From SHLQ01 sp964610745 (GTDB lineage Bacteria > Actinomycetota > Acidimicrobiia > Acidimicrobiales > SHLQ01), in NCBI GenBank assembly GCA_964610745.1, contig CAZSYL010000002.1, positions 1 to 64,000 of the forward strand: a DNA stretch of 64,000 bases. The letters run 5' to 3'. Each line of letters opens with the position of its first letter. The stretch's first letter is position 1. The notes under the pieces are model-generated. The model saw nothing but the letters and a program-made list of their open reading frames with translations, did not search any database and was not told where the DNA came from. The translations under genes and the position numbers were made by a program. Positions 8,986-17,148 of the stretch are shown in pieces.

Positions 8986-9681
8986 CTACGGGGTCGGAAT
9001 AGCGCCATCGGTACCGATGATCACCACCACGTTCGCAGCGGCCGCACGGCCGTCGTCGATCGCGTTCTGGTTGACAGGAACCGAGCCGTCAACGGGGAGC
9101 GGCTGAATCACGTCCGGCGTTGCACCGAGGATCGTCGCTACCTCTCGTGCGTCCGCGTCGAAACCAGGCTGGTAGAAGATCACCGACGTTGGCGTGTTTG
9201 GCGCATCTGCGGCAACGCCGATGTAGCCATCGGCGACGAGCACGTCGGCGGTCGAGCCAGCAATGCCAGCCGTGCCAACGCCATTCGCGACGAGCACGTT
9301 CACCTCGGCAGCGGGACGAGCAGCACCGCCGCCCGAATTGATCGGCTCTTCGGGGATAGTTTCGGTGTCACCACCGTCAGCGGCTGCGCCATCAGCATCG
9401 CCGGCGCCGTCGCCGGGATCGACCGCTTCCACCTCCGCACCAGCGTCCGCGTCAGCATCGGTGTCGGCACTGCTGTCGGCTGCGTCACCGGTCTCGTCGG
9501 TGTCGGTCTGTTCGGTGTCGTCTGAAGCCGCAACCTCAGTTGAACTGTCGTTGAGGGCGAAAGCGATGAGCACGAGGCCGATCACGATCGCGAGAGCGAT
9601 CAGAAGCGCCCCGCGGGCAGCAGCGCCACCGGTGGAACGTGCAAGAGAGCCGTCGTCGGCTGCGTGGAATCCGTCTGTCAT
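8986..9681 (-). CDS. LytR C-terminal-domain envelope protein with acidic linker
   Basis: A 231-residue single-span membrane protein. A short cytoplasmic N-terminus precedes one hydrophobic helix (ALLIALAIVIGLVLIAFAL, about residues 25-43). A long Asp/Ala/Thr-rich region of about 75 residues follows, then a LytR_C-type domain starting at AEVNVLVANGVGTAGIAGSTADVL. Such domains occur in actinobacterial cell-wall proteins outside the membrane. The far C-terminus reads VVVIIGTDGAIPTP. ATG 9681 overlaps the stop of the DUF3263 gene (ATGA), so the pair is translationally coupled, as seen in other actinobacteria. The acidic tract is low complexity and unlike its neighbours. A precise function is not known. 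Confidence 0.75.
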   Translation of the reverse strand: MTDGFHAADDGSLARSTGGAAARGALLIALAIVIGLVLIAFALNDSSTEVAASDDTEQTDTDETGDAADSSADTDADADAGAEVEAVDPGDGAGDADGAAADGGDTETIPEEPINSGGGAARPAAEVNVLVANGVGTAGIAGSTADVLVADGYIGVAADAPNTPTSVIFYQPGFDADAREVATILGATPDVIQPLPVDGSVPVNQNAIDDGRAAAANVVVIIGTDGAIPTP

Positions 9682-9935
9682 CGTGCTGGCGGGGTCTGGT
9701 AGCGGCTTTCGAAACGTGCACGACGGCGATTGGCGCGGCGCCGGCGAAGACGGTGGATTACGAGTGGGTCAAACCGATATGCCTCATCGGAATCAACCAA
9801 ATCTGAGAGCAGGTCGTAGTAGCGGGTAGTCGACAAATCGAAGCGTTCACGAATGATCGTTTCCTTCGAATCGTCCTCCGCCCACCAAGTTCGTTCGAAC
9901 TCGAGTATCGCGAGATCACGTTCAGTCAAAGCCAT
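9678..9935 (-). CDS. DUF3263 family protein
   Basis: An 85-residue protein matching the actinobacterial DUF3263 family: MALTERDLAILEFERTWW at the start, then RERFDLSTTRYYDLLSDLVD and an arginine-rich tail RLRRRRANRRRARF. The middle looks like a small helix-turn-helix, so nucleic-acid binding is plausible but unproven. ATG 9935 is chosen because the family begins at this point; an in-frame TTG exists at 9971. The stop overlaps the start of the LytR_C gene by four bases. A tRNA-Thr gene lies upstream on the same strand and may share the transcript. Confidence 0.78.
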   Translation of the reverse strand: MALTERDLAILEFERTWWAEDDSKETIIRERFDLSTTRYYDLLSDLVDSDEAYRFDPLVIHRLRRRRANRRRARFESRYQTPPAR

Positions 9936-10022
9936 TAGTGCAATTGTCGCCGCTACCACGACCCAATACAAGCACCCCCGGCCCTACTCGATCGAGCCGA
10001 GGACGATTCGATTCAGAGTTGG

Positions 10023-10095
10023 AGCCGCCTATCGGAGTCGAACCGATGACCTACGCTTTACAAGAGCGTTGCTCTACCAACTGAGCTAAGGCGGC
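10023..10095 (-). tRNA. tRNA-Thr (anticodon UGU)
   Basis: A 73-nt cloverleaf on the minus strand. Acceptor arms GCCGCCT and AGGCGGC pair perfectly; the D arm contains AGCTCAGTTGGTAGAGC, the T arm is TCGGTTCGACTCCGA, and the discriminator is U. The anticodon loop CTTGTAA presents TGT at 10060-10062, read as Thr (ACA). The 3' CCA is not encoded. Confidence 0.97.
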
Positions 10096-10179
10096 AAACC
10101 CACCGAGCAGTGGGAGGTTTGAGTCTATGCGACGAAGCCGAATCCGACTCCGTTTTCCATCGACTTGAAGCTTCGATCG

Positions 10180-10725
10180 CTATGAGGAAAGCAGGCCGTC
10201 GACAGTCGCCTCGCCGGTGGTGTAGCGACGGGTGACCTCGGCTTGGACCTCATCGATCAGGCGATGAAGCGTTCGGCGTTCGTCCGAGACCTGATCTTCC
10301 AGGCCGTTGAGATCCAGCAGACTGCTCGCAAGGGACTCCTCGTCCATAGCAACCACATTGCTCAGCTTGTCTACCGTGACGATCTCCTCGAGCATGGCCT
10401 CGAGCTTTGCGGTGACTTCGACGTCGGGTTCGAGTGAGTGAGGAGGACGCACAGACCCGGGAGAAGAATCTCCCCGGGCTTCCGAGAGAATGTCTGGCAA
10501 TCGTCCAATCAGTTCGCCGGCGTTGCCCTCATCGCCGCCATCACGACGTCGCTGCAGTTCGCCGCCGACGATGTCGACCCGGCCCTGAATGAGACGCCGG
10601 ACGTACGAGAGGCTGTTCTCCAACTGCTGAAGTCTGGACCGGACAGCACGCAAGTCGTCCATGTTCCGTGACGGCAGGTCCGAAAGAAACGATGGATCGC
10701 TTACGAGATCAAGTTCGGGGGTCAA
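10180..10725 (-). CDS. rsiG: RsiG-like anti-sigma factor with twin c-di-GMP-binding motifs
   Basis: A helical protein of 181 residues. It contains the signature E-x3-S-x2-R-x3-Q-x3-D that in Streptomyces RsiG binds cyclic di-GMP: E36, S40, R43, Q47 and D51, counted from TTG 10725. A second copy near the C-terminus has E143, S147, R150, H154 and D158, with His replacing Gln. Two motif copies in an antiparallel coiled coil are the Streptomyces-type arrangement; RsiG holds the sigma factor WhiG inactive when loaded with c-di-GMP. TTG 10725 is preferred because AAAGG lies eight bases upstream; TTG 10743 is also in frame. No WhiG-like sigma gene is in the window. Ligand binding is inferred from the motif. 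Confidence 0.72.
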   Translation of the reverse strand: MTPELDLVSDPSFLSDLPSRNMDDLRAVRSRLQQLENSLSYVRRLIQGRVDIVGGELQRRRDGGDEGNAGELIGRLPDILSEARGDSSPGSVRPPHSLEPDVEVTAKLEAMLEEIVTVDKLSNVVAMDEESLASSLLDLNGLEDQVSDERRTLHRLIDEVQAEVTRRYTTGEATVDGLLSS

Positions 10726-10843
10726 CGTTCTTACCTTTCTCAACGCACGACGAATGCGTGCATCAATCTAGTCGGCAGAACTTGTCGAACTTGTGAGCCT
10801 CATTTTTGACCCTGCGGTATGGCCCATGTCCTTAGGTAATCCG

Positions 10844-11080
10844 CTAGCCGCCAGAGACCGGCGGCAGCAAAGCCACTTCGTCGCCGGCGCCAACCACTGT
10901 TGACCCGTCGGCAGAGGCGCCGTTCACCCAGATCCGACAAATAGGGATCAGCTGCGCGAACTCCTCACCGAACTCAGCGGAAGCGTTTTCGAGCACCTCA
11001 TCGACGGTTTCACCATCGATAGAAGCCTTCCCGGTTCCCGCAGCGACTCGAATGGTGGCAAAGAGACGAAGTGTTGGCAC
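10844..11080 (-). CDS. MoaD/ThiS family sulfur-carrier protein
   Basis: A 78-residue ubiquitin-like protein ending in VSGG, the Gly-Gly tail that is thiocarboxylated to donate sulfur in molybdopterin or thiamine synthesis. The beta-grasp pattern is visible in LRLFATIRVAAG at the start and DEVALLPPVSGG at the end; LPPVSGG is more MoaD-like than ThiS-like. GTG 11080 is chosen because it gives the family length and avoids overlap with the divergent phosphatase gene; the frame is open to 11131. No other molybdopterin genes are nearby, so the pathway remains unproven. Confidence 0.75.
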   Translation of the reverse strand: MPTLRLFATIRVAAGTGKASIDGETVDEVLENASAEFGEEFAQLIPICRIWVNGASADGSTVVGAGDEVALLPPVSGG

Positions 11081-11120
11081 AAGCTCAGTGTATGCGGCGT
11101 CACCGTGTACGTTGAAAGCC

Positions 11121-11726
11121 ATGTCGCGCATCCTGCTCGTCCGTCACGGCCAATCCGAATGGAACGCGGAGGGACGTTGGCAGGGTCAGGCCGACATTGG
11201 CCTTTCCGACCTTGGACGCCGGCAAGCTCACGCGGCGACGAAGAGCCTCGGTTCGTTCTCATTGATTGCTTCCTCGACACTCTCACGGGCCGCTGAGACG
11301 GCCTACATCATTTCGAACGAGCTCGGAATCGGGCCGATCGTGCCCGTGCCCGAGCTGATCGAACGCAGCGCTGGTGAGTGGAGCGGCCTAACCAAGGCCG
11401 ATATCGATCGGGACTGGCCCGGCTATCTGGAGGCAGAGAAGCGGCCGCCGAACTATGAACACGATCCGGAGCTGTGGATTCGGGTCGAGGCCGGTCTCAA
11501 AAGCGTCGCGGACATGTTGGCTCCCGAAGACGAAGCGCTCGTCGTTGCCCACGGTGGCATCGTCTACATGTTGGAGGAACGCATGGGACAGCGTCGCGGG
11601 CGCCTACCCAACCTGGGTGCGATCTGGATCGATATCGAACTCGATGGAGCCTTCGTTCCAGGTGAGCGGGTCGAGCTCGTCGAAGAGGGCGACCTTTCGT
11701 CTTCACAGAGTTCTGACATTCTCTAG
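11121..11726 (+). CDS. Histidine phosphatase family protein (phosphoglycerate mutase-like)
   Basis: A 201-residue histidine phosphatase. The N-terminal LLVRHGQSEWNAEGRWQG holds the phospho-accepting His9. SSTLSRAAETAYII and the later VVAHGGIVYML provide the other active-site residues, and LIERSAGEWSGL the acid/base glutamate region. Members include cofactor-dependent mutases, alpha-ribazole phosphatases and broad phosphatases; nothing here singles out a substrate. ATG 11121 lies 40 bases from the divergent MoaD gene start. The metallopeptidase gene begins shortly after its stop, suggesting an operon. Confidence 0.83.
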   Translation: MSRILLVRHGQSEWNAEGRWQGQADIGLSDLGRRQAHAATKSLGSFSLIASSTLSRAAETAYIISNELGIGPIVPVPELIERSAGEWSGLTKADIDRDWPGYLEAEKRPPNYEHDPELWIRVEAGLKSVADMLAPEDEALVVAHGGIVYMLEERMGQRRGRLPNLGAIWIDIELDGAFVPGERVELVEEGDLSSSQSSDIL

Positions 11727-11742
11727 CGGGCTGAGCTCGATC

Positions 11743-12252
11743 GTGTCGTCGACCGTCCCGGTTCGAGTCATTCCGTCGGCACGCCGAAAGAAGTCGATCT
11801 CGGCCCGATGGATCGGCAATACGATCGAAGTGCGCGTACCCGCAGACCTACCGGCCGAAGAGCGTGATCGCCATGTCGAGAAGCTCACGTCCCGTCTGAT
11901 AAAGAAACGATCAGCCAACCGCATCGACCTTGAACAGCGGGCTAAGTCGCTAGCGCGCGACTACGGGCTGCCCGAACCCCAATCGATCACCTGGTCGTCC
12001 CGACAGCTGCAACGCTGGGGTTCGTGCACACCGTCGACGCGTTCGATCAGAGTGTCGAACCGCGTCAGCGCCTTCCCCGAGTGGGTGGTCGATCACGTCA
12101 TCCTCCACGAACTTGCCCACCTCGTTGAGTCCAATCATTCCCCTGCCTTCTACGAACTCATTGCCGACTATCCCCATGGGGAGCGAGCCGAGGGGTTCCT
12201 GCTTGCCGTGTCGCTCGGACACGGAGGGACCCTCAGTGCCTGCGACTCCTGA
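11743..12252 (+). CDS. YgjP-like (DUF45) zinc metallopeptidase
   Basis: A 169-residue soluble protein with HELAH (residues 122-126) and a third ligand in NHSPAF (H132), the zinc site of YgjP/WLM-like metallopeptidases. The N-terminal SARRKKSISARW and the central QLQRWGSCTPSTRSIRVSNR are also family-typical. GTG 11743 gives the expected N-terminus; the frame is open further upstream, into the preceding gene. The ribosome site is weak, so the start could shift. The last 17 bases overlap the start of the dehydratase gene. Its physiological substrate is not known. Confidence 0.78.
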   Translation: MSSTVPVRVIPSARRKKSISARWIGNTIEVRVPADLPAEERDRHVEKLTSRLIKKRSANRIDLEQRAKSLARDYGLPEPQSITWSSRQLQRWGSCTPSTRSIRVSNRVSAFPEWVVDHVILHELAHLVESNHSPAFYELIADYPHGERAEGFLLAVSLGHGGTLSACDS

Positions 12253-13222
12253 AGCCATCCTCCAACCAGCGATCGAGCTTGCCGACGTTGAGGCCGCTGC
12301 GCAACGAATAGCCCCGTTCGCGCTGCGCACGCCCGTAATCTCTTCGATCGTCCTGTCGACGATGGTCGGCGGTGACGTCTTCTGCAAGGCCGAGTCGTTG
12401 CAGAGAACCGGCTCGTTCAAGTTCCGAGGAGCGACCAATGCAATCGCGGCACTGAGCGATGACGAACGAGCCGGCGGCGTGATCACGTTCTCGTCGGGCA
12501 ACCACGGCCAGGCCATCAGCCGCGCGGCGGGTCTTCACGACTGCGCAGCAACCGTGGTTATGCCGACCGATGCACCGGTGCTGAAGCGAACCGCCACCGA
12601 ACACTGGGGCGCGACCATCGTCGAGTATGACCGCTACAACGAGGATCGACCAGCCGTCGCTGCTCGGGTTCAGGAAGATATCGGTGGTGTGATTATCCCG
12701 CCGTTCAACCATGTCGACGTCATGGCTGGACAGGGCACAGCAATGCTCGAATTGGTCGACCAAGTGGACGACCTCGACATCCTCTTCGTATGTCTAGGGG
12801 GAGGCGGGTTGCTCGCTGGTTCGGCCACGGTCGCGAAGGCTCACAATCCGAACATGATCGTCGTTGGCGTCGAACCCGCAGCCGGCAACGATCACCAGCT
12901 CAGCCGCGAGGCAGGTCACATCGTGACACTGCCCGAGGTACCGCGCACGATCGCCGATGGTCAACAGACGGTCGCTCCTGGCACGCTCACCTGGTCGGTG
13001 AACAATGTCCGCGCCGACATCTTCACTACGGTGTCCGACGACGAGATCGTCGAAACGATGAAGCTGTTGTTCCTCCACCACAAACTCGTCGTCGAACCCA
13101 GCGGCGCAACGGCCCTGGCGGCGGCCCTCCACCGCGGCATGGTCGAGCCGGGCATGCGAGTAGGAGTCACCCTCTCCGGTGGCAACATCGACCTGGCCAC
13201 ATTCGCCAAGCTCACCAGCTAA
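12236..13222 (+). CDS. Threonine/serine dehydratase-like PLP enzyme
   Basis: A 328-residue fold-type II PLP enzyme. The PLP lysine is K62 in SFKFRGA, SSGNHGQA binds substrate, and GGGGLLAGSATVAKA binds the cofactor phosphate. There is no C-terminal ACT domain, so it matches catabolic threonine dehydratase or serine racemase (~320 aa), not biosynthetic IlvA. The expected reaction is deamination of threonine or serine to the 2-oxo acid, with racemisation possible. GTG 12236 is preceded by GGAGGG at good spacing and overlaps the metallopeptidase gene by 17 bases. A repeat and an assembly gap lie just downstream. Confidence 0.85.
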   Translation: MPATPEAILQPAIELADVEAAAQRIAPFALRTPVISSIVLSTMVGGDVFCKAESLQRTGSFKFRGATNAIAALSDDERAGGVITFSSGNHGQAISRAAGLHDCAATVVMPTDAPVLKRTATEHWGATIVEYDRYNEDRPAVAARVQEDIGGVIIPPFNHVDVMAGQGTAMLELVDQVDDLDILFVCLGGGGLLAGSATVAKAHNPNMIVVGVEPAAGNDHQLSREAGHIVTLPEVPRTIADGQQTVAPGTLTWSVNNVRADIFTTVSDDEIVETMKLLFLHHKLVVEPSGATALAAALHRGMVEPGMRVGVTLSGGNIDLATFAKLTS

Positions 13223-13229
13223 CCCAACC

Positions 13230-13260
13230 GGGGTCGTACCCCAATCCAGCGAAAGGGGTC
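13230..13260. repeat. 31-bp direct repeat, left copy, at assembly gap
   Basis: This 31-bp sequence, beginning GGGGTCGTACCCCAATCC, abuts the N block and is identical to 13361-13391 on the other side. Its start contains the small palindrome GGGGTCGTACCCC. It lies eight bases after the dehydratase stop codon. Confidence 0.9.
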
Positions 13261-13360
13261 NNNNNNNNNNNNNNNNNNNNNNNNNNNNNNNNNNNNNNNN
13301 NNNNNNNNNNNNNNNNNNNNNNNNNNNNNNNNNNNNNNNNNNNNNNNNNNNNNNNNNNNN
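13261..13360. other. Assembly gap (100 N)
   Basis: Exactly one hundred unresolved bases flanked by identical 31-bp repeats. A round 100 N usually marks a gap of unknown size. Any gene or repeat array here is invisible. Confidence 0.99.
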
Positions 13361-13391
13361 GGGGTCGTACCCCAATCCAGCGAAAGGGGTC
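13361..13391. repeat. 31-bp direct repeat, right copy, at assembly gap
   Basis: Identical to 13230-13260. It runs straight into a 13-bp inverted repeat. The two copies suggest that the assembler collapsed or broke at a tandem intergenic repeat. Confidence 0.9.
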
Positions 13392-13418
13392 TGACCCCTT
13401 TTTGGAAAAAGGGGTCAG
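13391..13418. repeat. 13-bp inverted repeat with CTGACCCC core
   Basis: Arms 13391-13403 and 13406-13418 are exact reverse complements with a two-base loop. The arms contain five T and five A respectively, so it could terminate transcription in either direction between the convergent dehydratase and hrpA genes. The CTGACCCC/GGGGTCAG core recurs at 23440-23682, which suggests a dispersed repeat family. Confidence 0.65.
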
Positions 13419-13449
13419 AGCAACGTTGCGTTTCGTAACATTTGAGCGG

Positions 13450-16400
13450 TTAGAGCGCCCGTAATGCGGCTCGGATCTTCTTTTCGCTGACCTTTTCTTT
13501 CGTCCCGACCTGCTGGGCGAACGTGGCTATTCGGAACTCTTCCAGTTGCCAGTTGAGCTCGACCAGCGCCGGGGTCATGCCAAGTTGGTCGACATAGTGT
13601 TCGAAGTCAGCTTCAAGCGAACGCACCTTCACCATGAGTTGTGAGTCCTGCACCACCCTGTCCGAGAGCTTTGCCAGCCGAACCTCGATTCCTTTGAGGT
13701 AGCGAGCAATGTCGGCCAGACGCTCGGCGCCCACACCGCTGAGGTGGTTCGGGTATACGAGCCTGCTCAGCTGATCGAGCATGTCCTGGCGAGCCGGGAA
13801 GACCGCGTCCGAGGCGTCACCGACCAACGCGTTTTGGAGTCGGGCACCACGAACGAGGATGTCAATGACGATTGGGCCAAGCTCCTCGACCGCCGCCGGC
13901 AGGCCTGCACGAACCTGATCGACGAGAGTAGCCCAGCTGCCCACGTCCCAGACCGGTCCGCTAGCGTCCGCGAGCAGTCGAGAGAATATGGCGTCGGATG
14001 CGTCGTTCACCCAGTTGACCTTGGAGCCGTGCGGGCTGGACGCAATAGCCAGGCTGGCTCGATTATCGAGCAGCCCGGCGAGCATGCGAGCCGTGCCGCC
14101 AACGTTGAGCCGAAGCAGACGGAGCGTGCCCTTCCACATCGTGTTGTACTGAGTGTCCGCGTCGGGGAACAGACGAAGCGCGACGGTGGCGCCTTCGTCG
14201 ACGAGGGCGGGGAAAGCGTCGACCGATTGGCCAGCGGCTTCCGTGCGAAGCTTGTTTGGGATATCACCGAACGTCCAGGTGGTTTGCCCTACCGAGACGA
14301 GTTCATGCTCGCCGCCCGCGAGAACATCGCTGACCTCTTCAGCGAGCTGACCTCGCAGGGCCGCCAGACTCCGCCCCTGCACGATCATGTCACCGGAGTC
14401 GTTCACGACACGGAAGATCGGCCGCAGGTGGTCGGGGAGCCGATCGACGACAAGAGCATCGGCTGGGAGCGGCTCATCGCGTACCGTCTTCAGCGCAGCT
14501 CGCACCGACTCGACCAAGTTCCCGTCGGATCGTTCGAGGTTCGGCAGGATTGCTTTAACCGTGTCCGGGATCGGCACGAACGGCTTTCGAACCGCTTTCG
14601 GCATCGACCGCAATAGGGCCGTCACGAGCTCCTCGCGGAGGCCCGGCACATTCCACTCAAACGCTTCTGCGTCGATGTGATCGATGAGTGACACCGGCAC
14701 GATCACGGTCACCCCATCGTTGGCCGACGTCGAGTCGAATTCGTAGTCGACCTCGAGTTCGACTTCACCCGTGTGCCATGTTTCAGGGAACTCCTCCTCG
14801 GCAGCACCCGCATCATCGGCTTCAAAGATGTCATCGAGGCGAAGATCGAGCATGCGAGGGTCCCGCTTGCGCTGCTTGTTCCACCACCGGTCAAAGTCAC
14901 TCCCCGACGTGACCTTCTCGCCGACCCGTTCGTCATAGAAGTCATAGAGCACGTCGTACTCGACGAAAAGGTCCCGACGTTGCCGGGCACCGAGACGGCG
15001 GACCTCTTCGAGCACAGACTCGTTCTGTTCGAAGAACGCGTGGTGCGTATCCCAGTCGCCTTCGATGAGCGCGTGGTGAATGAAGAGCTGCCGCGCAACC
15101 TCGCGGTCCACTCGTCGGTAATGGACTCGACGACCAGCCACGAGCGGCACGCCGTACAGGCTGACCCGCTCGACCGTCATCGCTGACCCTCGAGCACGAT
15201 CCCACTCAGGTTCGTCGTAGCTGTACTTCGAAATGTGCTCGCCCGCTCGCTCGGCCCACTCGGGCTGGATGCGCGCTGCGCTGTGCGCCCAGAGCCGGTT
15301 GGTCTCGACGAGCTCGCCCGCCATGACCCAGTTCGGTGGCTTTTTGCCAAGCACCGAACCACGGCTGATGAGAAAGCGCGCATTGCGGCCACCGGTGAAC
15401 TCGTTCGAGGCCGAATCCTTCACACCCACCTGAGAGAGCAGGCCCGTCAGTAGCGCCATGTGCACGACGTCACCGTCCGCCTCGTCCTTGTTGATCTTCC
15501 ACTTGAACGACTTCGCTGTTCGTTCGAGCTGACGATAGATGTCCTGCCATTCCCGAACTCGATTGAAGTTGATGAACTCGCGCTTGCACATCTTGCGGAA
15601 CTGGTTGTTTGACCTCGCACGCCGCTCGGTCTCGATGTACTCCCACAAACGCACCCATGAGAGGAAATCCGATCCGGGCTCCGCGAATCGTGCGTGGAAC
15701 TGGGCTGCCTCCTCGCGCTTCTCGGCCGGACGTTCGCGAGGGTCGCGGACCGAGAGGGCGGACGTGATGATCATCACCTCGCGCAGGCATCCAGAATCTG
15801 CACCCTCGATCACCATCCGACCAAAACGAGGATCGACCGGAAGTCTCGAAAGCTCGCGTCCGATCGATGTAAGCCATTTCTTGGTGCCCTCATGACCGGG
15901 GTGCACCGCATCGAGCTCTTCGAGTAGAGCCACGCCGTCGCGGATGTTGCGAAGCTCCGGTGGCTCGACGAACGGAAAGCGCTCCATGTCGCCAAGCCCC
16001 AGCGACGCCATCTGCAAGAGCACCGATGCCAGGTTCGTCCGAGTGATTTCGGGCTCAGTGAATTCGGCACGTGCGTTGAAGTTCTCCTCGGAGAAAAGCC
16101 GAATGGCGATACCCGCAGCCACACGCCCACACCGACCCGACCGCTGGTTGGCCGATGCCTGGGAGATGTCCTCGATCGGCAGCCGCTGCACTTTGGTGCG
16201 ATTGCTGTAGCGACTAACCCGAGCCGTCCCGGGGTCGACTACGTAGCGAATACCCGGAACGGTCAGCGAAGTCTCGGCAACGTTGGTTGCGATGACGATC
16301 CTACGCCTGACGCCGCCGCGCTTTCTCTCAAACACGCGGTGTTGCTCGGCGGCACTCAACCGACCGTAGAGGGGCAAGATTTCGGTATCTCGAAAGCGGG

Positions 16401-17148
16401 CTTCGCTCAACGCATCTGCTGCTTCGCGGATATCGCGTTCACCCGCGCCGAACACCAGGATGTCACCTGGGGCTTCGTTCTCTAACTCGTATACCGCTTC
16501 GACGATCGCCTCGGACTGGGTCAGTGACTCGCCGGTTTCGGGGTCTTCCGGAGGCCGATAACGAACTTCGACCGGATAGGTGCGACCCGACACCGAGATG
16601 ATCGGTGCTGGCTCGCCGGCAGCGTCGGTGAAGTGCGTCGCGAAACGTTCGGTGTCGATTGTTGCCGAGGTGACGATGACCTTTAGGTCGGGGCGCCTCG
16701 GGAGGAGCTGCTTGAGGTACCCAAGGAGGAAGTCGATGTTGAGGCTGCGCTCGTGTGCCTCGTCGATAATGATCACCGAGTACTTCGAGAGTTTTCGATC
16801 GTGCTGCATCTCCGCGAGGAGGATGCCGTCGGTCATGACCTTGATCGCCGTCATTGCGGACACTTGGTCGGTGAAGCGAACCTTGTAGCCCACCAAACCG
16901 CCCAGCTCATCGCCGAGTTCTTCGGAGACTCGCTCGGCGATCGATCGCGCGGCGATACGCCGAGGCTGGGTATGGCCAATCCAACCTTCTTCGCCGAGCC
17001 CGAGCTCGAGGCACATCTTCGGCAGCTGAGTGCTCTTGCCCGAACCAGTCTCCCCCGCGACCACAACGACCTGATTGTCGCGAATGGCATCGAGCAGTTC
17101 CTCGCGCCGTTCGACAATCGGGAGATCTGACGGATACTGAACCTTCAC
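13450..17148 (-). CDS. hrpA: ATP-dependent RNA helicase HrpA (DEAH box)
   Basis: A 1232-residue DEAH-box helicase, close to the usual HrpA length of about 1300. Walker A is GETGSGKST (residues 32-40), DEAH is at 129-132, and SAT at 161-163. The second RecA domain has GRLSAAEQ and TNVAETSLTVPGIRYVVDPG, and QRSGRCGRVAAG is motif VI. HA2 and OB-like regions follow, then a long C-terminal DUF3418-type half ending EKVSEKKIRAALRAL. HrpA unwinds RNA; in E. coli it processes fimbrial mRNA and rescues stalled ribosomes. GTG 17148 overlaps the stop of the upstream epimerase gene by four bases (GTGA), indicating coupling. It converges on the gap region. Confidence 0.95.
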   Translation of the reverse strand: MKVQYPSDLPIVERREELLDAIRDNQVVVVAGETGSGKSTQLPKMCLELGLGEEGWIGHTQPRRIAARSIAERVSEELGDELGGLVGYKVRFTDQVSAMTAIKVMTDGILLAEMQHDRKLSKYSVIIIDEAHERSLNIDFLLGYLKQLLPRRPDLKVIVTSATIDTERFATHFTDAAGEPAPIISVSGRTYPVEVRYRPPEDPETGESLTQSEAIVEAVYELENEAPGDILVFGAGERDIREAADALSEARFRDTEILPLYGRLSAAEQHRVFERKRGGVRRRIVIATNVAETSLTVPGIRYVVDPGTARVSRYSNRTKVQRLPIEDISQASANQRSGRCGRVAAGIAIRLFSEENFNARAEFTEPEITRTNLASVLLQMASLGLGDMERFPFVEPPELRNIRDGVALLEELDAVHPGHEGTKKWLTSIGRELSRLPVDPRFGRMVIEGADSGCLREVMIITSALSVRDPRERPAEKREEAAQFHARFAEPGSDFLSWVRLWEYIETERRARSNNQFRKMCKREFINFNRVREWQDIYRQLERTAKSFKWKINKDEADGDVVHMALLTGLLSQVGVKDSASNEFTGGRNARFLISRGSVLGKKPPNWVMAGELVETNRLWAHSAARIQPEWAERAGEHISKYSYDEPEWDRARGSAMTVERVSLYGVPLVAGRRVHYRRVDREVARQLFIHHALIEGDWDTHHAFFEQNESVLEEVRRLGARQRRDLFVEYDVLYDFYDERVGEKVTSGSDFDRWWNKQRKRDPRMLDLRLDDIFEADDAGAAEEEFPETWHTGEVELEVDYEFDSTSANDGVTVIVPVSLIDHIDAEAFEWNVPGLREELVTALLRSMPKAVRKPFVPIPDTVKAILPNLERSDGNLVESVRAALKTVRDEPLPADALVVDRLPDHLRPIFRVVNDSGDMIVQGRSLAALRGQLAEEVSDVLAGGEHELVSVGQTTWTFGDIPNKLRTEAAGQSVDAFPALVDEGATVALRLFPDADTQYNTMWKGTLRLLRLNVGGTARMLAGLLDNRASLAIASSPHGSKVNWVNDASDAIFSRLLADASGPVWDVGSWATLVDQVRAGLPAAVEELGPIVIDILVRGARLQNALVGDASDAVFPARQDMLDQLSRLVYPNHLSGVGAERLADIARYLKGIEVRLAKLSDRVVQDSQLMVKVRSLEADFEHYVDQLGMTPALVELNWQLEEFRIATFAQQVGTKEKVSEKKIRAALRAL

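Noticed and set aside
10745..10761. GCACG/CGTGC inverted repeat just upstream of the RsiG-like gene as an operator
   Set aside because: Only five base pairs with a seven-base loop; too weak to support on its own.
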